A stretch of 64,000 bases of DNA from Gordionus sp. m RMFG-2023 (GCF_954871325.1 NC_088775.1:41951561-42015560), one strand, 5' to 3'. Counted from the stretch's first letter, positions 12,201 to 22,009 are shown. Made by a program: numbers and translations. Notes: generated from the sequence alone by a model not told the origin.

Positions 12201-13332
12201 ATTCCCTTAACCTGAACATAAATAATATTACTGATTAAATTTTGAATAAATATAACCACAATTTCTTTACTCAACCCATGGGTCGGGTTTTGTAGGCTTC
12301 TATATATTAGTTTGAAGTGTTTTTCTTCTAAATTACAATTATGATTAAGTCTAGAAATATATATATAACATAAAACGCTCAGGCCAATGTTATAACACGT
12401 TCTAGAATGCAGATGGTAAATGATCGAAATCTATCTGCTTGGCATAATTCATCTAGGGCGCCCAATTGGTACTTGTTGGAGACTAATTACGATTGGTGGA
12501 AAAAGCCTTTTTTCGTCGATGATAGAAGGACACCCGCTATTAACTGCCTAAAATATACCAAGCAAACAGGGGTATTGATTTTCCATACAATATTACATAA
12601 TATTGTTTTGGTATATGTGAAATGTTATTGATTAAATTGTAAATTTTATTTTAATTTATTATCGAATTCAGGTCTCATGGATATGGAAATATATAGAGTT
12701 GTTAAAAGATACTTTTTAAATGGATCTAGATACAGATACATCGTCTAAAATAATATCTAGATACAGATGTTTTAATCAAAAATCTATCTAGATACAGATA
12801 CATATACCACATTTTTATATCTTAGATCTTTTAACAACTATGGAAATATATAGGTTCTTTATTTTCATGTAATAGGATAAGAAAATTTATTTTTCATGGG
12901 CTAAATAAAGAGATGTGACAATTTTTTATCACTTTCTTTTTAACTACGCTAATTCAAATTTTTATTATTAGAATTTTATTATTTATTATTATTTCTATTA
13001 GGTCCAAACAAATATATATTTTTTGACCATTAAAATAGATATTTAATTCTTTTTAAACACATTTTTATTACATATATTATTGATAGACGATAAATTTTTC
13101 AACCCTCTATGACGTACTCTCTACTCAACCAGTTTTAAACAAAGTAAGAAAAACTTTTTTAATTTTTATATGATTACTAAATTTTTAATCTGTATCACCT
13201 TTATTATTCATAATATTGATATTTCTTTTGTAAAAATATAAGTTAACCGTATATTCTTCTCTTATGAATGTCAAAGCTGGTACCATCGAAACTTACTTAA
13301 GAGAATGTCCTAATCCATGTCCACCTTGGTGA
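3064..13332 (+). CDS. ASAH1-like: Acid ceramidase / NAAA-family amidase, 3' part of a six-exon-visible gene
   Basis: The product hydrolyses ceramide (or N-acylethanolamines) to fatty acid and amine in the lysosome and belongs to the Ntn-hydrolase choloylglycine/acid ceramidase family. Six exons joined at GT-AG sites give 234 codons with no internal stop and end at a TGA. From memory of human ASAH1, they match it from the segment just after its HGRNMDFG motif to the C-terminus. Visible landmarks are [80 protein letters not shown] and a terminal CPNPCPPW. The Glu of NERF, the Asn of TNYD and the Arg of DDRRTP correspond to active-site positions in the family. The nucleophile Cys, signal peptide and alpha subunit lie upstream of the window. 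NAAA and ASAH1 are hard to separate here, but the C-terminal CPxPC favours acid ceramidase. Intron sizes are about 7083, 858, 1008, 515 and 99 bp. Confidence 0.9.
3872..4571. repeat. Long inverted-repeat (foldback-type) element
   Basis: The element begins actagctgatag and ends with the inverse ctatcagctagt. Its two arms of roughly 310 bp are inverted copies: the blocks around 3896-4130 (gaatgacggg, gaggtggtgattcag, tattcttgctag) recur reversed at about 4300-4560. There is no coding capacity. It lies in the long first visible intron of acid ceramidase. A target duplication is not clear (perhaps TA). Confidence 0.7.
4857..5988 (-). pseudogene. hAT-type transposase relic with TTF zinc finger and DUF4371
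   Basis: Read on the minus strand, the segments keep the order of DUF4371/ZMYM-like hAT transposases. Near 5830-5780 there is [12 protein letters not shown], like the TTF zinc finger KxxVYCxxC. Next comes a frame holding [19 protein letters not shown], matching GNFLELLKLLAKHDP. Then at 5285-4857 come [18 protein letters not shown], matching GQSYDGASNMSGKYKGLQ, and [14 protein letters not shown], matching CYAHRLNLVLVDS. Stops and at least two frame changes break it, and the C-terminal dimerisation domain is missing. It lies inside an acid ceramidase intron. Confidence 0.75.
5990..7315. other. AT-rich intron, no feature seen
   Basis: I see only A/T-rich sequence with scattered poly-T runs and no credible exon, terminal repeat or ORF. 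Confidence 0.5.
7316..7455. mobile_element. Small palindromic MITE
   Basis: A stretch of about 140 bp starts aatcagctggtgacacg and ends with the inverse, cgtggcttgtcaccagctgatt. The terminal inverted repeat is about 17 bp with one small gap. There is no coding content. It lies in the acid ceramidase intron. Confidence 0.65.
7456..8740. other. AT-rich intron, no gene
   Basis: A poly-T/poly-G junction occurs at about 8568-8590. Otherwise I see no coding segment or element end. Confidence 0.45.
8741..9973 (-). mobile_element. Internally deleted hAT element with BED finger and hATC remnants
   Basis: The ends tagtgctgtaaac and gtttacagcacta are perfect inverted repeats, and the 8-bp duplication ttatttat lies directly outside both (8733-8740 and 9974-9981), diagnostic of hAT. 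On the minus strand a BED-finger tail ([11 protein letters not shown]) lies near 9600. Then comes a C-terminal dimerisation segment, [13 protein letters not shown] followed by [17 protein letters not shown], near 9150-9020, with one stop after AIP and a frame change before [14 protein letters not shown]. CpG-containing aacgcgttc motifs recur in both subterminal regions and are probable transposase sites. It is a non-autonomous fossil within the acid ceramidase intron. Confidence 0.88.
10292..10349 (+). CDS. Acid ceramidase exon b
   Basis: The exon follows a good acceptor (TTTTCTCATAG) and encodes [19 protein letters not shown] plus one base. It continues KP|GKFSL from exon a in phase 0. I place the donor at GTA G|GTTTAA (phase 1), because that choice alone continues into exon c in frame as GGFVGILLW, matching family GGYLGILEW. 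An alternative GT four bases earlier breaks the reading frame. Confidence 0.85.
11208..11374 (+). CDS. Acid ceramidase exon c
   Basis: The acceptor is TGTAAG. Two bases complete the split Gly codon, then 55 codons run [17 protein letters not shown], on through [12 protein letters not shown] and VYFIIGG, to LDKTQ. The donor is CAA|GTTAAT, phase 0. The order W-x-x-G, then MNW, then FFTR matches human WILGKKDVMWIGFLTR. The exon starts upstream of the first ATG of the open frame at 11240, so that ATG is internal and is not a start. Confidence 0.9.
11807..12155. mobile_element. CAGAGACC-family MITE (copy 1)
   Basis: The termini cagagacctttacaggcc and ggcccacgaaggtctctg are inverted repeats. The flanks ttttttca and ttttttag suggest an eroded 8-bp duplication. 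The interior alternates AT-rich sequence with gggctgggtt and cccggccc blocks, as in the copies at 19207 and 51893. It lies in the acid ceramidase intron between exons c and d. Confidence 0.75.
12383..12571 (+). CDS. Acid ceramidase exon d (active-site Asn and Arg)
   Basis: The exon starts after an acceptor CTCAG and encodes 63 codons: ANVITRSR at its start, [17 protein letters not shown] and [19 protein letters not shown] in its second half. It follows exon c in phase 0, giving [15 protein letters not shown], the same length as human GGNQSGEGCVITRDR. The donor is GGG|GTATTG, phase 0. The Cys of AINCLK aligns with the Cys that bridges the two subunits in human acid ceramidase. The open frame runs past the donor to 12631, but those residues do not fit the family. 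Confidence 0.9.
12697..12839. mobile_element. 143-bp MITE flanked by a 14-bp direct repeat
   Basis: A perfect 14-bp terminal inverted repeat (agttgttaaaagat) encloses three copies of a tctagatacagata motif. Immediately outside both ends is the same 14-bp direct repeat atggaaatatatag (12683-12696 and 12840-12853). It lies in the intron between acid ceramidase exons d and e and does not touch the splice sites used. Confidence 0.8.
13087..13143 (+). CDS. Acid ceramidase exon e
   Basis: A 57-base exon of 19 codons in phase 0 encodes [19 protein letters not shown], close to human ISFETMYDVLSTKPVLNK. The acceptor is TTGATAG and the donor is AAA|GTAAGA. It is too short for ordinary ORF finding and was recovered by continuing the family alignment. 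Confidence 0.9.
13243..13332 (+). CDS. Acid ceramidase terminal exon
   Basis: The acceptor ATATAAG is followed by 29 codons, starting [18 protein letters not shown] and ending [11 protein letters not shown], and then TGA. The match to human LTVYTTLIDV and YLRDCPDPCIGW is clear, including the two Cys of the C-terminal disulfide. The intron before it is only 99 bp. A possible poly(A) signal AATAAA lies near 13667, but several AT-rich alternatives exist. Confidence 0.9.
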   Translation, partial: LTVYSSLMNVKAGTIETYLRECPNPCPPW

Positions 13333-13710
13333 AAATTTTCACCACGACTAGTGTAATGATTGTTCTAACAATTCTATATAATTTATAATATTAAATGAAT
13401 TTTATTTTAGAGAACAGTATTATCTATAATAATGCATAATTGTTTATTTTTGATTCTCTTATTATTACTTGTTATTACTTTTTAACACTGCTTTCTAATA
13501 GAAAAAAAACGGTTGTAAAACTTTCATTAAATTTATTTTGTCATGCCAACAAATTTATATAGTATTAATGACTATTAATTTGAAATGTATATGAAAATTT
13601 TTACTGATCAATTGAAATCTGTGCATTTAATTTATACGCATTTATTAGAATGCATTTTATATTATTAATAAAATCATTACGAATACATATATATTATTAA
13701 TAAAATTACA

Positions 13711-13800
13711 GTAAAACTTCGATATAATTTTTCTCAAGGGAAAAAAATTTTGAACATTATATGCGGAAAATGTTATAACGAGAAATATGTATTTTAAGCT
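13711..13800. mobile_element. Possible pogo/Tigger-like terminal sequence
   Basis: The run cagtaaaacttcgatataat followed by gttataacgag resembles ends of pogo-type elements (CAGTxxAACCTCG). No second end was found, so this is only a similarity. Confidence 0.25.
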
Positions 13801-13956
13801 GAAAATATATAGGCTACATTTGAATATACATTTTTTTTAAAAAAATTTAAGTTCAAAAGATTAAAAATTATGATTATCTCAATCACAAATAAAACGACTT
13901 ATATGATATATAGAAATAAAATAATACGAAAATTTGGTACTTTTTTAAATAAGGTA

Positions 13957-15868
13957 GCTAATAGTATAGTTGGGTAATGCCTAGATCTGTGCGCCCCTTT
14001 TTTGATTACGCCAAAAACGCCGCCGTTTAAGAAAATCACGCCGGCGCGCCGCCTATTTTTATATCGAGGGCGCACGGCCGGCGCAGAATTTTCTTTCATA
14101 TTTCATACCTTTTTACTCTAATAATTAATCAACATCACTGTTGTAATTTTTTAAATGTCAATCAGGGTTTTGATGAATTTTTATTTTCTACTATTTTAAA
14201 ATCATAATTATTTGACGTCATAAAAATCTAAAATTCCAAAAGTTACCAAAATTTTACACTTTTTTAAAATGGATGCATCTACATTTAATAATTCTATAAA
14301 TAATTTTAGTATCCTAACTCTGGATAATATAAAATCCATAGTCTGGAAATTTTTTTGCAAAAGAATTAGAGAAATTATTACTGCTCTAAGATATAAAACT
14401 GCACAGGTTGAATTTGAATTCGAGAAAGACAAAAAAATGTGTAAGTACAATAGATTAAACCAGCATTGATCCATACCCGGATGCCCGTTTTCAAATTGGC
14501 AATTCCAATGATAATAATAACAATAATTCCACGCATTTGAAAACTTTAAAATTAAATGTCCCAACACGTTGGCATCATATTAATTATGCTAGAAAGCATA
14601 TCTGGATTAAATAAGAATTTAATTAATAATGTTTTGAAAAGAAAAGGGAACCACTTTCTAAAATTATCAAATTATGAATCTGAGCTGGTAGAAACGATTA
14701 GCATTTCTTTCACAATTTAAAGAAACTGTCAAATTTTTTCAGTACAAAAAGGGCCTACTTTAAACTTGTCGTTACTTTTTAGAATGAAATTGAAACAAAT
14801 TTAATAGTAAATGATAGTGATAGTTCTGAAATCATTTCACTTAAGGATAATATGCTAAAAAAAAACTTGCGTTACGATTTTCGGTGTGTAATCTGTAAGT
14901 AATAATATATAAGTATATTCTTTTATTTTTTATTTAAAATTATCTAGGTATTGGCTTCTCTTTTAGATCCAAGATTTCAAAAATTGACAATTGTGTCAAA
15001 TAGAGCAAAATTGTTCAGCTTTGGAATTTATAATAAAACATCTTAAACATATAGAGAATGATGATAATCAGGTAGTAAATATAGCTAATGGATTAAGGTG
15101 AATTATTAAATTTAAGTTATTTGACAAAATTGGCAAATAAACATTCAACAAATATAAATTATGATTCCAAGTTAGGTGACTTAGAACAAGAATGCCACAG
15201 TTTTCTTAGAAAACGATATTCACAAGATATGAACGTTCTAAATTTTTGGAGAGAAAAGAAGAGTAAACTTCCCAATCTTTCCAGGCTCGTCAAAAAATTC
15301 TTTGTATTCGGGTGACTAGCACATCTAATTAAAGAGTTTTCTCTACCGCTGGATTGACGTTAAATTCAAGGGGATCATTATTATACCGAAAATTTAAATA
15401 AAATAATTTTTATACATGATAATTATAAAATTACGAAATCGATTTTGGATTTATAATGAATTCTCTATTAAATAAATATTAAAAAATATGCTGAGATACC
15501 TGTAGAATAATGTACATTCGTTTTTTTTTTAAATAATAGGCAATTAAAAAAATTTATGTTATAAAAATTTATAACTGCGCCGATTTACCCCGATTTTGTT
15601 GACGGCGGCTAAAAATCGGTGCGCCGATTTTTTGAAAATTGCGCCCCGCCGATAGTTTGTCGACGCACAGGCTAATGCCTAAATGTCGGCTAATTCGTCT
15701 TCAGGCGCCTGTCGGGAAAATTCGTTAACATTCAGGCGTTTAATTTTATGAGTTTCCTTCAAATTTCAGCTGCTATCTTTTTAAGAAAAACCCACAGGCC
15801 ATAATGATAGTTTTCTGCTAAAACTTGGTTTAGCCGATTTTTTTTAGCCTTACCCAACTATACTAAAT
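13957..15868. mobile_element. MITE (tagtatagttgggtaa ends) split by a hAT
   Basis: The left end tagtatagttgggtaatgcc and right end ttacccaactatacta are inverted repeats. The right part (about 15673-15868) is the bulk of a roughly 220-bp element. A homologous, unsplit copy lies inverted at about 31785-32012, sharing the blocks ggcgcctg, gttaacatt and ggtttagccgattttttt. Confidence 0.75.
13983..15672 (+). mobile_element. hAT element relic inserted in the MITE
   Basis: The element lies between two copies of taatgcct(a) (13975 and 15673), an 8-9-bp duplication of MITE sequence. Both ends contain ctgtgcg as an inverted repeat inside G+C-rich subterminal DNA. Plus-strand fragments follow hAT order: NVPTRWHHINYARK near 14564, then a PLSK-SNYESELVETI segment near 14650. 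ASLLDPRFKKL follows near 14950. The C-terminal dimerisation region is the ORF at 15121-15315 (NFWREKKSKLPNLSRL) continuing with RVFSTAGLTLNSRGSLL near 15340. Stops and frame changes throughout make it non-functional. Confidence 0.85.
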
Positions 15869-17323
15869 AGCTATAACTCTACACACGAAAATTGAAATAT
15901 AAATTATTTATAATTTTATATTTTATTATTTAATTTTTAGTATATCAAAATTTTTAAACCCAAATCATCTAGTATAAAATATTAAAATTGTCGAAGTCAT
16001 AGATTTATATTAATACAAACTGCTCAACGCCCAATTCTATAATTATATAAAAACGTTTTTTATTTTGCAGCCATCAAAATAGCAACCTTTATTTTAATAA
16101 ATCTTTGTTTATAAAAGTTTTAACGTTAAATATTTCATGTGTTTATGAATTTTTTTATTTTTTATTTAAATCGTTAATATAGAAAAATTGATTATTTTTT
16201 AAAAATTCAGAATTTAATGAATAATATAGAAAATTAAAAATATATAAGCAATTTTTATAATAAGAAAATAAAGTAACTAAAAATTCAACAAGAAGGGACA
16301 TTTATAAAAAAAATTGATTTGTATTAGTAAAAGAGCGTTTTAATTTACAACTGATTATGATTATATATATTTTATAATATAAAATAACATAAATTTAAAA
16401 TTCATGTAAATTTTTGTTCAGCAAAAATAACGTATATGTACAATCATTTATTAATATCATTTTTGTTTTTTCTAATAATTATATTTTAATTTTCTTAAAC
16501 CTTTAACAATCTTTATATAATGAAAATTAAGTTAAATCTGAATTATAATATTTAATATCATGAGTAAAAATATAATTCTATAATTTTAATTAATATTATT
16601 TTTTACTATTTTTAAATTACAGACCTAATGTTAATATCTCTGACTTTTTTATTTTTATTCCTGATCACTATTATATAGAATAGGATGTGGCTTTGAATCA
16701 AAATGATTATTTTTTAAAATTAAAGGTTTCCAATATAAAGCTTTTTTAGTGGGCACATGCATTTGAAATAGAATTTAAAGACATGAGAAAATAAAAGTTA
16801 TTGTATAATTATTTGAAAGACAATTAATTCGAATATCAATATTATAAAGGTTAATTGAAATGTTTATATTGTAATCATATCAAATGACAATTATGTGAAA
16901 TTATTATTGATAGTTTATAGATTTTAGTGATAAATCGAAGATGTAAAGAAAGAAGAATAAAGTTTTACAATTTTTACTTTATATTTTAGTTTTCTTTACT
17001 TTATAATTTTCTTTTTTTATTTTACAATGATTATTGAGTATCTAATATTTTAATAAATTAATTTGCTATCCTCCTTGATTTTAATAATTATAATTAAATT
17101 TAACCCTTTGACGCCTAACTTTTTAGTAATTTTAAAAAAAAAAATTTTCTATAAATCATTCATTTATACACTCCATAGATCAAATTTTTTTCCAACTTTA
17201 ATTTTAAATAGACAGGTAAAAAAAATGATAATGCAATGTGACATCGTCAGGCATATTGTAATACAAAAAAATATAAATATCTATTTATTATGAAAATCTC
17301 GAAAACAATTTCTATATTGATTA
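15869..17323. other. AT-rich intergenic DNA, nothing recognised
   Basis: The sequence is long A/T-only stretches with no convincing ORF, repeat pair or element end. Confidence 0.5.
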
Positions 17324-18800
17324 TGCTGATTTCGTGGGATTTATTGTTTTATTTTAAAATACAACTATCTCTATCTAATAAATTTCATATAAATATATAT
17401 TCTTTTCCAAATTCAATTTAGCAGAGTTGTTATAGCGCGCTAATTTTTTTGGTAGATATAGCTAAGCGGCTACTTTTTTTGTAATTATTTAATTTTTTAG
17501 CGCGCTACTTTTTTTAAAAAATATAATGAAGGCAAGTATAAACATGAAAATTTAAAAATAATATCATAATTAATTATAATTTTTATGATTTATTATTTAA
17601 TTTTGAAATTTATCTTCAATTTGTAATTTATATTTTCATTTGTATTATAAACCTAAATCACTGGTTAATAATTTAAAATGTCATCGTCTATGGATACCCA
17701 AATCGTTGAAAGTGATCCAGACAATGATATTAATGGAATGGGAAATACCAGGGAAGAAAATATTTTTAAAACTATAATACAAATTTTCCATTCCCTAGAT
17801 TTGAAATTTTTTTAAAAAATATAATAACCAAAACTGGCTTCAAATTTATTTGTTTAAAATGTAAAAAAAATATTTCCTCAAATCAATCCAGTTTTAACCT
17901 CAAGAAACACCAAAAGGTAAATTGTCATTTTTACATTCTAATAGTATTTATTTTATAAGACTGTTCATACCAATAACTTTAAGGAAATAGAGAAACATTT
18001 AAATAATTTTGGTATAGGCGACTCTACATCCAAAAAGACTAATTCAAATCAAATTAATTAATAATCCAAATGCCAATATTTCTCAAAAATTGGCTGATAA
18101 AGTTATTGTTGATTTTATAATTGATCAGTTCAGTTAATGTCCTTGGTTGATAATCCATCATTTACCTTGATGACTAAAACTCTATCCTCTGGTACAACAA
18201 TTTTATGTCGCCAGACACTAATGAATAAAATAGCAGATAATTTTAAAGTGATGAAAGATGCTATAATAGTAGAGTTATCAGAGATATCAAATATATGTAC
18301 CACGGCATAGTTGGACACATAACACTAGGTAAAAACTTATAAAATGCAACAAATTACCAAAAATATTTATTTTTATTACATAAATTTTTTTTATAATCAA
18401 AACTAACTATATTTTAATATTTATAAATGTTGATTTTTATATATTTATTATACAATAACATTATAAGCAAAAAATAAAACAAATTTGTTTCTAAATTTAT
18501 ATTATAATAAGTAGCTTAAATAGTAGCTAAAGCTACTTTTGAAAAATAATAGCTAATAGCGAGCTACTTTTTTTGATAAATAACGATAGCGGTAGCGCGC
18601 TAATTTTTTTGACAAATAGCGATAGTGGTAGCGCGCTACTTTTAAAAGTAGCGATTAACAACTCTGCAATTTAGTGATAACAATCAATGAAGCTATTAAT
18701 ATTATGTAAAGTGAAAGAAATAATACAATAAGTCCTTGAGGTAAATATTAAGTTAATTTATTTTAAAATAAATAATAAAATCAGACCAAATATATTGACA
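17324..18800 (-). repeat. LTR copy a of an LTR-retroelement family, interrupted by a hAT
   Basis: On the minus strand this reads tgtcaatatatttgg to cagca, the TG...CA boundaries shared with copies at 20999-21253, 21361-21614 and 21734-21993. Without the hAT at 17422-18666 it is about 225 bp. Just upstream on the minus strand is a purine tract (aaaggggagaa), the expected polypurine tract, so this is a 3' LTR. It is a fossil. Confidence 0.75.
17422..18666 (+). mobile_element. hAT relic with N-terminal BED finger, inserted in an LTR
   Basis: The ends cagagttgttatagcgcgc and aacaactctg are inverted repeats, flanked on both sides by the exact 8-bp duplication caatttag (17414-17421 and 18667-18674). 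The interior has an ATG near 17678 and a BED-like finger FICLKCKKNISS followed by FNLKKHQK near 17850. A segment SLVDNPSFTLMTKTLS, typical of the hAT region after the finger, lies near 18140, then ADNFKVMKDAIIVELSEI. It is broken by stops and frame changes and has no C-terminal domain. Subterminal tagcgcgctac motifs recur at both ends. Confidence 0.88.
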
Positions 18801-19206
18801 TTCTCCCCTTTGTTTTCTTTCTTCGACCTTCTCTTATGTTTCTCGCAATAGTCGTAGAACTTGCTTCCAATCGTTTGTTGTTCGTCATCCTGTGATGATC
18901 TTGTTCAAATCTTTATCATAAACTCGTCATTTGTTTAGTAATTGGAATAATTTATTGAATGTCGAATATTGAATGGAATGAGAATAATAAAAGGAATTTA
19001 TCGAATATAGAAATGAATTGGAATAATAGAATGAATTTGTCGAATATTAAATTGAATAAGAATAATTGCTCTATGATAAGTTTGGCGTTTTATATGTATT
19101 TTAGTTTCGCGTTTTATATTCATTTTAACGTTTATGAATATTAAACAGGAAAATTGTTTTGTTTTGCTTGTAAATTAATATTTTTTTTAAAAAATAAGCT
19201 ATTTAT

Positions 19207-20102
19207 CAGAGACCTGCAGAGGTACTATTTACAAGGCCCGGATTAAAAAAATTTCGGCCCGGCCCGGATTTTTTTTTCAAACGGCCCGGTCCGGGTTTAA
19301 AAAATTTTAGGCCCGGCTCGGAATTTTTTAAAATTATATTCGACCTGGTATATACAAAAAATTTACCTATTTGGTATTTTATCATACTTTTCGGCGAGTA
19401 TTATCATTTAATAAGCAAGCATATTAGCTAATGTTGTTAAACGGCTCGTTTTGAGCCGATTTTTAAAAACGGCTGACTCAATATTTTCGCCAGAAAAATA
19501 TTGACTAAACTTCGAAATTACTATACTATATGTCTAGATCTTTGCTCCTTCTATGAGCAAAATCAAGCTTGCATATATTTTTCTGGATAAAAAACTGAGT
19601 TAGCCGTTTTTAAAAATAGGCTCAAAACGAGCCGTTTAACAACACTAATTTTTTTTTTTATTCTAAACAGATATTTAGTATATTACAAATTGATACTATA
19701 AAAAATTTGTTTAAATAATATTTTGAGAATATACTATGTATTTATAAAAAAAATAAAAATGATATTTTAATTAATAAAAAATATAACATATATTATATAA
19801 TAATGTATTTAATCCTTTGCGTATTTATTCCAAGGCAGGAAAACTATAATTATATTATGTAATAGATACTATGAGTGTTAGCTAGTGTTAACTTTCACCA
19901 AACATTATATTAATCATAACTATAATAATCATTATAACCATATCTAATTGACGAATATAATAATTCATGTTGTATAAATTTTTTTAAAAAAATACGGCCT
20001 GGACCGAGTATTTAAAAAAAAATTATCAGGCCCGGCCCGGGTTTTTTTTTAAATTTAAAATACGGCCCTGGCCGGGATTAGGGCCGGGCTTGCAGGTCTC
20101 TG
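19207..20102. mobile_element. CAGAGACC-family MITE (copy 2), hAT-like
   Basis: The ends cagagacctgca and tgcaggtctctg are perfect inverted repeats, with the 8-bp duplication ctatttat at 19199-19206 and 20103-20110. Both subterminal regions are packed with ggcccggcccgg blocks separated by poly-A/T. The middle is AT-rich and carries a second MITE at about 19429-19647. There is no ORF. It is inserted between the coding tail and the LTR of the minus-strand retroelement. Confidence 0.85.
19429..19647. mobile_element. MITE nested in the CAGAGACC element
   Basis: A stretch of about 219 bp starts taatgttgttaaacggctcg and ends with the inverse ending gccgtttaacaacacta. The arms continue as ttttgagccgatttttaaaa. 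A partial relative lies at about 27574-27831. Target duplication is not clear. Confidence 0.65.
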
Positions 20103-20109
20103 CTATTTA

Positions 20110-20600
20110 TTAAGTATTTTTCTGGTTTGTATATTGAGATCTTTTGCATGTCTCATTTACGGAAATGATTAAATCTCTAAACCTCTCAGGTTTTTTTAAT
20201 GTTCGAACCGGTCTCGGTGTCGAAATATTAACCTCAACCTTTCGCTTCTTAAAGAAGATTTTGGCGGATGAGTCCTGATCATAATCGTCAATACTGGTCA
20301 TGCCATGTGATCTTTTTTTATTTGATTCAAATAACGTCTATTACTTTGTATCCGGTATCAATCCTGTAGAATAAAAACATTTTCTTTTCCTGTGACAATA
20401 CCTTTGTCCCATTTATTTTCAAAAAATGTTTTGTACTATACATTATCTCCTTTATTTATCACCCTGTTAGCTGTTTTTATATTCGTGGTTATCTTTTTTA
20501 TAGATCCCATTATTCCAGTGTTATGTGATAATAATAATTTGCTTGGTGCTACGCCTGTTGTGCTGTTCTGAGTATTGCGATAGTTAATATTTTGACACTG
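20110..20600 (-). pseudogene. 3' end of an LTR-retroelement pol (integrase tail), fossil
   Basis: On the minus strand, fragments resemble the C-terminal part of a Ty3/gypsy-type integrase: STTGVAPSKLL, then a segment with KGDNV and KWDKGIVTGKENVFIL, then a short tail with STPRPVRTLKKPERFRD. The LTR a follows downstream. It is an incomplete, broken fossil. Confidence 0.65.
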
Positions 20601-21253
20601 AGGCCGTTTCAAACATAAAAAAGCCTGAGAGGTTTAGAGATTTTATTATGTCCGTGGATGAGATATGTAAAAGATCTCATACACGACTTAGAAAAATACT
20701 TAATAAATAGCGTATTTTATTAAAAATAAAAAAAACATTAATTTACAAGCAAAACATAACAATTTTCCTGTTTAATATTCATAAACGTTAATATGAATAT
20801 AAAACATGAAACTTATCATATAGCAATTATTCTCATTCCATTCAATATTCGACATTCAATAAATTATTCCAATTACTAAACAAATGACGAGTTTATAATA
20901 AAGATTTGAACGAGAAGATCACCACAGGATGACGTACAACAAACGATTGGAAGCAAGTTCTATGACTATTCCGAGAAACATATAAGAAGGTCGAAGAATG
21001 TCAATATATTTGGACTGATTTTATTTTAAATTATATTAACTTAATTTTTACCTCACGGACTTATTGTATTATTTCTTTCCTTTACATAATATTAATAGTT
21101 TTTTTTATTGTTATCACTAAATTGAATTTGGTTAAAGTATATATAGACATGAAATTTATTAGATGGAGATAGTTGTATTTTTAAATTAATAAAATCAAAA
21201 TATATTTCTTCTTGTTTTTTGGTTATTTTATTTTATCCACCACAACGTCAGCA
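20601..21253 (+). repeat. Second 3' end of the same retroelement, opposite orientation, with LTR copy b
   Basis: A short coding tail (KKPERFRDFIMSVDEICKRS) near 20620-20700 is followed by a leader homologous, in inverse orientation, to 18801-19198, and then by the LTR tgtcaatatatttgg...gtcagca at 20999-21253. With 17324-20600 it forms a head-to-head inverted arrangement. Fossil. Confidence 0.65.
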
Positions 21254-21360
21254 TGGTGAACGTAGGGATTCTACACTACTATAGTGCTGAACCAAATAAT
21301 AAAATAAAAAGAAATATGTAAAATATTAAATCTAAATTAACTTCTTAAAAAGCTAGAAAT

Positions 21361-21614
21361 TGCTAACGTTGTGGCGAATAAAATAAATAACCAAAAACAA
21401 GACGAAATTTATTTAATTTTATTAATTTAAAAATGCAACTGCAACTATTTCTATCTAATAAATTTCATGTCTCTATATACTCCAAATTCAATTTAGTGAT
21501 AACAATCAATGAAACTATTAATTTTATGTAAAGTGATAGAAATAATACAATAAGTATGTGAGGTAAAAATTAAGTTAATATAATATAAAATAAGATCAGG
21601 CCAAATATATTAGT
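21361..21614 (-). repeat. LTR copy c (solo)
   Basis: This is homologous to LTR copies a, b and d (shared core aattcaatttagtgataacaatc on the plus strand). No coding sequence lies next to it. The ends are somewhat eroded. Confidence 0.6.
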
Positions 21615-21733
21615 AATTTTATTATACATTCTTTTATGAATCTTTTGGTTTATCCTTTTAAAATAAATAAATTCAAAATAAACTTTGTCTTATTTCTTGT
21701 TGTCTTATACAATAGATCCCTCCGCTGCCACCA

Positions 21734-21993
21734 TGCTGATATCGTGGGATTTATTGTATAAGACAACAAGAAATAAGACAAGGTTTTATATTGAATTTAT
21801 TTATTTTAAAATACAGCTATCTATCTAATAAATTTCCTGTCTATATATACATTTCCAAATTCAATTTTGTGATAACAATCAATGAAACTTAATATTATGT
21901 AAAGTAAAAGAAATAATACAATAAGTCCGTGAGGTAAAAATTAAGTTAATATAATTTAAAATATAAAATAAAATCAGTCCAAATTTATTGACA
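21734..21993 (-). repeat. LTR copy d, with an inverted fragment just before it
   Basis: Plus strand tgctgatatcg to ttattgaca is a complete-looking LTR of about 260 bp. The region 21640-21733 contains an inverted copy of its first 80 bp (gacaacaagaaataagac), giving a hairpin-like pair. Fossil. Confidence 0.6.
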
Positions 21994-22009
21994 GATTAAA
22001 ACATAATTA

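Noticed and set aside
12672-12696. Possible exon after CAG at 12671, ending at the MITE
   Set aside because: Its translation does not match the family, and exon d joins exon e in phase 0 without it.
13899-14099. Minus-strand frame of 66 codons with basic residues
   Set aside because: It lies across the G+C-rich subterminal region of the hAT and has no homology that I recognise.
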